A stretch of 64,000 nt of DNA from Nitrosomonas ureae (lineage in GTDB: Bacteria; Pseudomonadota; Gammaproteobacteria; Burkholderiales; Nitrosomonadaceae): NCBI RefSeq assembly GCF_900108305.1, contig NZ_FNUX01000001.1, forward strand, positions 62,001-126,000, in the 5' to 3' direction. The notes beneath the pieces were generated by a model. That model had not been told where the DNA came from and did not search any database. It saw only the letters and a list, made by a program, of their open reading frames with translations. The position numbers were made by a program, and so were the translations under genes. Positions 57,746-64,000 of this stretch are shown piece by piece; within the stretch, counting starts at the first letter, position 1, and each line of letters begins with the position of its first letter.

Positions 57746-58519
57746 TTAGAACAACCCTGAAATGGAGCGAGCCAAACCATTGGTCAATTCAACCGCAGCT
57801 TCTTCGTACTGCAAATTTGCTTTGTTCGCCGTGCTGACTACACGAGTACGATATTTATTCATTTCACTGACTTTTGTCGAAGATTGCCTTCTCGCACCAC
57901 CCACACCCTGCTTCGCATCTTGTTGCCTGTCTTCACGAACAATGACACCTTCCTCAGCTCGCTCTGCTATTTCAACATCTGTAATGGCCATATAAGTAAC
58001 ATCTTTTACCGTAGCATCTGCGATCGTGCTGGCGAGACCAAAAGCAGCTGCACCAGCCAATCCTCCTATGCCTGCTCCACTCCAGCCATCAATGGCAGCG
58101 CCCGTAGCCGTTCCCACGGCGGCACCCAGCGCTGCGCTCCCCATACCTCCATAACCAGCTCTCAAAGCAGCTTCAGCAGCAGTAGGGCTGGCTTTGTCAA
58201 CGCTTAGGATATTAACCTGCAACCAGTAATGCGCTTCTCTGGGATTATTAGTAATGAGGTAACCTCTGCCTTCCAACGCCCTGGCAACCGTAGCCGTAAT
58301 ATCAAAATTGATTTTGTCGGAGGTATTGCGAATATTCAGGTAAACCGTTCTCTGACTCGGTTCAATAGGATCAAGGAAAATGGTATCACTCATCTTGGTT
58401 TGAACATCCAGATCCTTCTTGGCGATGGATGTATGAACTGCCGCACATCCACTTAGAATTAAAGAAAAAATCATGATTCCTATGAATATCCATGTACTCT
58501 TGCTGCCATACCCTCCCAT
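57746..58519 (-). CDS. TraT-like outer-membrane lipoprotein
   Basis: 257 residues with lipobox LILSGC. VFLDPIEPSQRTVYLNIRNT-type sequence (here TIFLDPIEPSQRTVYLNIRN), GYLITNNPREAHYWLQVNIL and a glycine/alanine hydrophobic middle (GSAALGAAVGTATGAAIDGW) are characteristic of TraT, the surface-exclusion and serum-resistance lipoprotein of conjugative plasmids. No conjugation genes surround it, so this is a chromosomal relative. Confidence 0.9.
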   Translation of the reverse strand: MGGYGSKSTWIFIGIMIFSLILSGCAAVHTSIAKKDLDVQTKMSDTIFLDPIEPSQRTVYLNIRNTSDKINFDITATVARALEGRGYLITNNPREAHYWLQVNILSVDKASPTAAEAALRAGYGGMGSAALGAAVGTATGAAIDGWSGAGIGGLAGAAAFGLASTIADATVKDVTYMAITDVEIAERAEEGVIVREDRQQDAKQGVGGARRQSSTKVSEMNKYRTRVVSTANKANLQYEEAAVELTNGLARSISGLF

Positions 58520-58659
58520 TTCATCTCCCCTTCTCTAATAATTAAATGAAAAACCCTTATAAGTAATCACAGCAGATTATCCATCAACTCAATGTCTCCC
58601 ATAAATTGAATTAATGGATAATTATATGGCTTATCCTCGAAGCAGCACTGTCACGGGCA

Positions 58660-59025
58660 TCACCAGCCGGAATAAAAAGGCAGATAACTGTTCACTCCAT
58701 ATAAACCACCATAATATGGACGCGCATAGCCTCCAAAATAACTACCGTAGCCAAAGTTACCTAAACCCATAGCGCCACCACCACACCCTAGACCAACGCA
58801 GCCTGGTGCAAATCTTTGTGTCCTTGTTGGCATGCTTCTCTGTGTCGCTTCTTTGAGTGCAGATGTTAAAGCGGCATCGTTTGGAACGCTAAAGCGTTTA
58901 TTAATGGTTTCTGCATTAAACTGTCTTTGAATTTCACTGAGATCCTGCCTGGCCGAAACTGCGCTGCTCACGAATGCCATTAACAGGGCGGTATAAAAAA
59001 TCATACTGAATTGTATTGTACGCAT
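58660..59025 (-). CDS. Exported glycine/tyrosine-rich protein
   Basis: 121 residues with a signal peptide (ALLMAFVSSAVSARQ), a helical middle and a tail rich in Gly, Tyr and Phe (GNFGYGSYFGGYARPYYGGL). Two cysteines lie in CVGLGCGGG. A strong AGGAGGTG ribosome site supports expression. No family recognised. Confidence 0.75.
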   Translation of the reverse strand: MRTIQFSMIFYTALLMAFVSSAVSARQDLSEIQRQFNAETINKRFSVPNDAALTSALKEATQRSMPTRTQRFAPGCVGLGCGGGAMGLGNFGYGSYFGGYARPYYGGLYGVNSYLPFYSGW

Positions 59026-59209
59026 TGCACACCTCCTGGTTCTCGATGAGTCAAATAATATTATCTATCAAATTATAGTGCTCACCGTAAATTTTTAAAA
59101 AATTACAATCTGTAACAATTTATTTCCAATAAAACACCCCCGCAAGGCGGTGAGGAATCAAACCCGGTAGAGCTGAATCAGAGAAATTCGCATACATTCT
59201 CCCTGCTGC

Positions 59210-59809
59210 CTAAGCAGACAATTTCCCGTTCAACAATTCCAGCACTGCGCCTGATCCTGTGTGACGAATACGCGTAACTCCGCCATTGCTGATTTTTATG
59301 CGATATAAACCGGTTGCAGGCGCCTGGATTGTTTTTGCAATCAATGCGCGCATCACACCCGCATGCGCAACGATCAGAATATGGTGACCGGAATAGCGTT
59401 CGATAGCTGCTTCATAGGCTGAATTAACCCGTTGAACAAAATCATCGAGAGGTTCAGCGCCTTTCGGTCGAGCATTTACAGGGTTGTTCAAGAAAGCCTG
59501 ATATTCGGATGCCCGCCCAATTTTAACTTCATCATGGCTCAATCCTTCCCATTCACCAAATCCCACCTCCTTAAAGCGCGACTCAACGAAGACATCAATG
59601 CCATAACGCTCCCCTAAAGCACAAGCAAATGCCTGACAACGTTGTAGCGGAGAAGTAATAATATGCTGCCACTGATTGTACTCACCCACCGCGTGCCACA
59701 TTTGCGACCATCCTTTCTCACTCAGAAGATCATCCACGCCATGCCCGCGATAGCGGCTCCCGCCGATAGGTTCACCGTGACGGATCAAATCAATTAGAGT
59801 TTCAGTCAT
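59210..59809 (-). CDS. Histidine phosphatase family protein
   Basis: 199 residues. The catalytic DLIRHGEP at the N-terminus, SPLQRCQAFA, FKEVGFGEWEGLSHDEV and ILIVAHAGVMRALI are the four landmarks of the phosphoglycerate-mutase-like phosphatases. CobC (alpha-ribazole phosphatase) is the closest in style, but no cobalamin gene is near. Substrate unknown. Confidence 0.88.
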   Translation of the reverse strand: MTETLIDLIRHGEPIGGSRYRGHGVDDLLSEKGWSQMWHAVGEYNQWQHIITSPLQRCQAFACALGERYGIDVFVESRFKEVGFGEWEGLSHDEVKIGRASEYQAFLNNPVNARPKGAEPLDDFVQRVNSAYEAAIERYSGHHILIVAHAGVMRALIAKTIQAPATGLYRIKISNGGVTRIRHTGSGAVLELLNGKLSA

Positions 59810-59982
59810 AAAGAATTGTTGGCAGGAAAAATAGATTGCGGTAGTTTAACCATTTTATTCTGTATGAAAAGCAAGATTGGGCAATAGACTCTATTGCTTT
59901 TAATTTACTGAAAATGTTAATACTCACAGCCCTATCTATAATTTCTCGTCGATCCGTAATTTTCTTTTTTTCAATGTGGTAT

Positions 59983-60816
59983 CTAATAGCCTCCCACCTT
60001 AATATTCGATCCACCGGTTTTCTTAACCACTTCCAACGCGATATTGACATATTCGGTAAATTCCAGCGCATCTTCTTCCGCAACCGGAGTTGTCAGAACA
60101 AAATCTGCATGTTTGCGCGCTTCATTCCTTCTACCGATGTCATACAATAATTCAGCATAAAAGGCCCGCGTAATGATGTCCTGCGGAAATAGCTCATGAG
60201 CTCGTTTGAGATGTGCGAGCGCTTTTTGGTTACTGCCAAAGCTGATCGGAAACCTTGGCAGTTTATGGTAAATACGGCCCAATGCACGATGAGCGCCGGC
60301 ATTCTCATATCTTTCATCAAGTTCGACTACCTTCAAAAGCAAATCCTGCATCGGCTGAAGCATTCTCAGTGCATTCAGCATGCCGCTATCTTCAGCGATT
60401 TTTCCCATCGCAGCAGCCTTCCAGAACAGCCCGCGCACATCATTGTCATTCAGCATCAGCGCCTGATCAGCCATTGCAATACTGTGCTCAAACAACTGTA
60501 TTCGGTGATACTTGTCGAGCTCGAGCTGAGCGCGCATAAATTTCAATCGGGCAAGCTCCGCCAGCGCAGCCGATTCCTGGGAATTTCTCGCCAAATCATG
60601 GAACCAGTCTATGGTTTCCAGCAACAGCGGCGTATCAATGGCATACTTCCATGCCGCCAGTTCAATTTTCTGCTGATTCTCCGGAGTTAATACGGTGGGT
60701 GCAATACGGTATGCCAGAACCGACGATGTCAAACAAATAAGTGCGGCCACTCCGCATGTAAAAAGGATAAATCGTTTTTCCAGTTGCCTTAAGTTTGATT
60801 TTATGAAAACACGCAT
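59983..60816 (-). CDS. TPR-like membrane-anchored protein
   Basis: 277 residues. An N-terminal anchor or signal (FTCGVAALICLTSSVLAYR) precedes helical repeats (AMADQALMLNDNDVRGLFWK, AGAHRALGRIYHKLPRFPIS, ALAHLKRAHELFPQDIITRA). The layout resembles TRAP-transporter-associated TatT proteins, but no TRAP transporter is here. AAGGA ribosome site. Confidence 0.75.
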   Translation of the reverse strand: MRVFIKSNLRQLEKRFILFTCGVAALICLTSSVLAYRIAPTVLTPENQQKIELAAWKYAIDTPLLLETIDWFHDLARNSQESAALAELARLKFMRAQLELDKYHRIQLFEHSIAMADQALMLNDNDVRGLFWKAAAMGKIAEDSGMLNALRMLQPMQDLLLKVVELDERYENAGAHRALGRIYHKLPRFPISFGSNQKALAHLKRAHELFPQDIITRAFYAELLYDIGRRNEARKHADFVLTTPVAEEDALEFTEYVNIALEVVKKTGGSNIKVGGY

Positions 60817-61317
60817 GTTAAATCCTTTTTATAAGCTGTTTCTTTGATCAGTTTGATAAAATAAATCGTTATTCAGGATGCGCACCAGATATAAGCATAG
60901 CTCTATTTGGAATAAATTCAAATCGTAAATAATAAGGGAATGTACGCCTTTTTAAACAATCCGCAGCAACTGAAATAAAAATGAAAATGAATTATAACTA
61001 CCATTCCATTCTGGAAATCGTAGCCAGCTACTAAGACAGCTAATCAATGCCATGATTCCAATAGTCTGTATCAAACTTAATCATTTCACCCACCCGATGA
61101 GTTTGTCACGAAACAAATGGTAATATTTCTGAATCCCTCATTTCATTGCACCAAGTTGCAATGAAATGACATTTTTTGTCGATTGGTTCCGTCTTGCAAC
61201 GGATAAACTTACACTCCATTTCGCTCTACCACGCTTTCTAGGATAATATACAAATTTTGATCACGATCCATCTTTCCGGTCTTCATTTTCCAGCGCTGCA
61301 AGGCGGGCATGTAAATA
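60817..61317. other. Divergent intergenic region with an orphan terminator
   Basis: About 500 bases between the minus-strand TPR gene and plus-strand mfd. No protein gene seen. A plus-strand terminator at 61138-61176 has no annotated gene before it, so a small RNA in about 60850-61177 is possible. Confidence 0.4.
61138..61176 (+). terminator. Strong intrinsic terminator without an upstream gene
   Basis: TCATTTCATTGCA and TGCAATGAAATGA form a perfect 13-bp stem with loop CCAAGT, followed by CATTTTTT. On the other strand no T-run follows, so it reads as a plus-strand terminator. Confidence 0.8.
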
Positions 61318-64000
61318 ATGCAACACCCACACTCCTTACCTAAACCCGGCATCATATCCCGTTATGCTGCTCTGAATGGTTCCAGCGATGCATTATTCCT
61401 GGCGCAAGTGGCGCAACAGGCTAAGCCAGTCACGATCATTACCGCTCATGCACTGGATGCGCAAAGATTATTGGAAGAAATTCCATTTTTTGCTCCTGAG
61501 TTAAGAACGCACTTACTACCCGATTGGGAAACGCTGCCTTACGATGTTTTCTCACCCCATCACGATCTCGTCTCAGAACGGCTGGCAACGCTGTATCAAG
61601 TGATGAACGGCGCATGCGATGTATTGATTGCGCCGCTGACCACGGTACTCTATCGCATGCTGCCACGCGAATATCTGGCTGCGCATACTTTTTTCCTCAA
61701 GCAAGGCGAAACACTGGATGTATCGGGATTACGCGGTCAATTGACATTGGCGGGTTACTCGCACGTTACACAGGTCTTCTCACCCGGCGAATACAGCGTG
61801 CGCGGCGGTTTGATCGATTTGTTCCCGATGGGCAGCCCACTGCCCTACCGTATCGATTTAATGGATAAAGAAATCGACACCATCCGCACATTCGATGTTG
61901 ATACGCAGCGCAGCATTTATCCAGTCAAGGAAATACGCCTGCTACCGGCACGCGAATTTCCGCTGGACGAAGCCGGACGCACCTGCTTCCGGGGTAATTT
62001 CCGCGATAAATTCGAGGGTGATCCGTCAAAAAAACAGATTTACAAGGACATCAGCAAAGGCCTGACACCCGCAGGCATCGAGTATTATTTACCTTTATTT
62101 TTCGATCGGACAGCTACGCTATTTGATTATTTGCCCGAAAATACCCTGCTTTGCCTGCATCACGATGTACGTCCGGTGATCGAAGAATTCTGGCGCGATA
62201 CGCAATCCCGTTTTCAATTACTGCGTGGCGACCTGGATCGGCCGTTGCTACCGCCGCTGGAATTATTTCTATCCGGCGATAGCTTCTTCGGCACGTTAAA
62301 ACCTTATGCGCGCATTGAAATTTTGTCCGCTGCGCAAGACTCGAAACTGACCGCCCCCAAGAACACTCTCCCGCTGCCTTCGGTTCAAGTCAATCGGCAC
62401 GCCGAGAATCCGTTGGAAAAACTGGCTATATTTCTTGCTCATTTTTCCCAATCCGGTGGGCGCGTTCTGCTGCTTGCGGAAAGCATGGGACGGCGCGAGC
62501 TCATTACCGAGTATCTGCACCAATACGGTCTGCATCCGCACAATTGTGAAGATTATGCCCAGTTTCTGAACAGCTCGCAGTCTTTTATGATCAGTGTATC
62601 GCCGCTACACGGCGGTTTTATATACGACTCCGCACAATTGGCTTTCATCACCGAAAGCGAGCTGTACGCAACGCATGTTCACGGACGGGGCGAACGCGAA
62701 TCGCGCAAGACCACATCCACCGACAATATCCTGCGCGATTTATCGGAAATCAAGCCGGGCGATCCAGTCGTCCATGAGCAGCATGGAATTGGCCGTTATC
62801 TCGGCTTGATCAGCATGGATGTCGGCGAAGGCGAGCCTGGCGAACTCAGTGAATTTTTGTCGCTGGAATACGAAGGCGGCGACAAACTTTATGTACCGGT
62901 CTCACAACTGTATCTGATCGGGCGCTACAGTGGTGCTGCCCCCGAATCCGCGCCGCTGCATAAATTGGGCAGCGGCCAATGGGACAAAGCCAAGCGCAAG
63001 GCGATGCAACAGGTGCGCGATACCGCAGCGGAATTATTGAACTTATACGCGCAACGTGCCGCGCGCGAAGGTCATACCTTCACACTCAAGCAACACGACT
63101 ACGACGCTTTCGCGGAAGGATTCGGTTTTGAGGAAACAGCGGATCAAGCGGCCGCGATTAAAGCAGTGATCGAAGATTTAACATCGGGAAAGCCGATGGA
63201 CCGGCTGATCTGCGGCGATGTGGGTTTCGGCAAAACCGAGGTAGCGTTGCGTGCTGCGTTCATTGCCGTCGCCGATGGCAAACAAGTAGCGGTTCTGGTT
63301 CCCACCACGCTACTTGCGGAACAGCATTTCCAGAATTTCTCCGACCGCTTCGGTCTGATCGCCGATCAATGGCCGGTCAAAATTGCTGAGTTGTCGCGCT
63401 TCCGCTCCGCCAAGGAACAAACTCAAGCGATCTCCGGGCTGGCCAAGGGTGAAATCGACATCATCATCGGCACGCATAAATTGATTCAGAAAGATGTACA
63501 TTTCAAGAATCTGGGCTTGGTCATTATCGATGAGGAACACCGTTTTGGCGTGCGGCAAAAGGAACAACTGAAAAAACTGCGCGCCGAAGTCGACGTATTG
63601 ACGCTGACCGCGACACCGATCCCGCGCACGTTGGCGATGTCGCTGGAAGGGTTGCGCGATTTCTCCATCATCGCCACTGCGCCGCAGCGCCGCTTGGCCA
63701 TCCGCACCTTTGTCAGCGGATTCTCAATGGGCATCATTCGCGAAGCCTGTTTGCGCGAACTCAAACGGGGCGGACAAATTTATTTCCTGCACAACGAAGT
63801 CAGCACGATTCAATTGATGCTGGAGAAACTGACTGGCCTGCTGCCCGAAGCACGCATCAACATCGCCCACGGACAAATGCCGGAACGCGAACTGGAACAC
63901 GTCATGCGCGATTTCTACCAGCAGCGCTTCAACATCCTGCTGTGCACCACGATTATTGAAACCGGTATCGACATCCCGAGCGCCAACACCATCCTCATCA
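61318..64000 (+). CDS. mfd: Transcription-repair coupling factor Mfd (partial)
   Basis: 894 codons are visible from ATG 61318 ([20 protein letters not shown]) and the frame is open to the window end. It moves stalled RNA polymerase off DNA and recruits UvrA. The UvrB-like N-terminal part is followed by the polymerase-interacting domain ([36 protein letters not shown]), then the RecG-like translocase: Walker [40 protein letters not shown] and [15 protein letters not shown]. The C-terminal D7 domain lies beyond the window. Confidence 0.97.
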   Translation, partial: MQHPHSLPKPGIISRYAALNGSSDALFLAQVAQQAKPVTIITAHALDAQRLLEEIPFFAPELRTHLLPDWETLPYDVFSPHHDLVSERLATLYQVMNGACDVLIAPLTTVLYRMLPREYLAAHTFFLKQGETLDVSGLRGQLTLAGYSHVTQVFSPGEYSVRGGLIDLFPMGSPLPYRIDLMDKEIDTIRTFDVDTQRSIYPVKEIRLLPAREFPLDEAGRTCFRGNFRDKFEGDPSKKQIYKDISKGLTPAGIEYYLPLFFDRTATLFDYLPENTLLCLHHDVRPVIEEFWRDTQSRFQLLRGDLDRPLLPPLELFLSGDSFFGTLKPYARIEILSAAQDSKLTAPKNTLPLPSVQVNRHAENPLEKLAIFLAHFSQSGGRVLLLAESMGRRELITEYLHQYGLHPHNCEDYAQFLNSSQSFMISVSPLHGGFIYDSAQLAFITESELYATHVHGRGERESRKTTSTDNILRDLSEIKPGDPVVHEQHGIGRYLGLISMDVGEGEPGELSEFLSLEYEGGDKLYVPVSQLYLIGRYSGAAPESAPLHKLGSGQWDKAKRKAMQQVRDTAAELLNLYAQRAAREGHTFTLKQHDYDAFAEGFGFEETADQAAAIKAVIEDLTSGKPMDRLICGDVGFGKTEVALRAAFIAVADGKQVAVLVPTTLLAEQHFQNFSDRFGLIADQWPVKIAELSRFRSAKEQTQAISGLAKGEIDIIIGTHKLIQKDVHFKNLGLVIIDEEHRFGVRQKEQLKKLRAEVDVLTLTATPIPRTLAMSLEGLRDFSIIATAPQRRLAIRTFVSGFSMGIIREACLRELKRGGQIYFLHNEVSTIQLMLEKLTGLLPEARINIAHGQMPERELEHVMRDFYQQRFNILLCTTIIETGIDIPSANTILI

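Noticed and set aside
59802-60083. 93-codon minus-strand frame between the phosphatase and the TPR gene
   Set aside because: It overlaps the TPR gene in another frame and its composition is not protein-like.
1-64000. CRISPR array, prophage or toxin-antitoxin pair
   Set aside because: No spaced direct repeats, phage structural genes or recognisable toxin-antitoxin genes were found.

Overview
The window looks like chromosomal DNA of a betaproteobacterium, most probably a member of the Nitrosomonadales close to Nitrosomonas. This rests on gene content and protein style: tol-pal followed by queE-queC, a CC/CxxC-type APS reductase paired with a DUF934 protein, a three-subunit transhydrogenase, a regulatory protein of the RpfE type, and compact AT-leaning coding. 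No ammonia-oxidation gene lies here, so the genus is an inference. Most of the window is orderly core genome. The irregular parts are a decayed stretch at 2.7-3.8 kb, a broken response regulator and a second coding relic at 15.35-16.16 kb, and the Tad pilus locus.

Layout. 0.1-2.7 kb: clpS-clpA (minus), the N-degron protease adaptor and unfoldase. 2.7-3.8 kb: relics of a transposase and other reading frames, then a cold-shock gene. 4.2-8.3 kb: icd (minus), then an RpfE-type protein and a membrane PAS-EAL protein whose catalytic loop is degenerate. 8.4-11.3 kb: pntAA-pntAB-pntB (minus). 11.8-15.3 kb: one 1182-residue iron-sulfur flavoprotein that fuses GltD-like and PyrK-like modules. 15.3-16.2 kb: relics. 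16.2-19.4 kb: sulfate-assimilation operon (small protein, cysI, DUF934, cysH), divergent from a CysB-type regulator, with a palindromic operator-like site between them.

21.2-34.4 kb is a full tad (Flp pilus) locus: pilin, prepilin peptidase, an ICMT-like membrane methyltransferase, cpaB, secretin, small lipoprotein, TadG-, TadE- and TadF-like proteins, tadZ, tadA, tadB, tadC and two TPR lipoproteins. It ends against a convergent AAA+ ATPase that carries a type II secretion ATPase-like N-terminal domain. The locus encodes a pilin, its processing, an inner-membrane motor and platform, and an outer-membrane secretin.

36-41.3 kb: a cytochrome c with a histidine-rich tail, DUF3293, Tim44-like and DUF2165 proteins, then cysK-cysE-glcG (minus), which makes cysteine from the sulfide produced by the cys operon. 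41.6-49.5 kb: a CAU tRNA, a UbiH-family hydroxylase, dsbC, mltA, a 37-residue membrane protein, a Nif3-like protein, a DegS/AlgW-like protease, a BT1-like transporter and comEA. 49.6-57.3 kb: cysM, then ybgC-tolQRAB-pal-cpoB (cell-envelope constriction) and queE-queC (queuosine precursor synthesis). 57.3-60.8 kb: a minus-strand run of envelope proteins (Spy-like, TraT-like, glycine-rich), a histidine phosphatase and a TPR protein. The window ends inside mfd (plus), the transcription-repair coupling factor.
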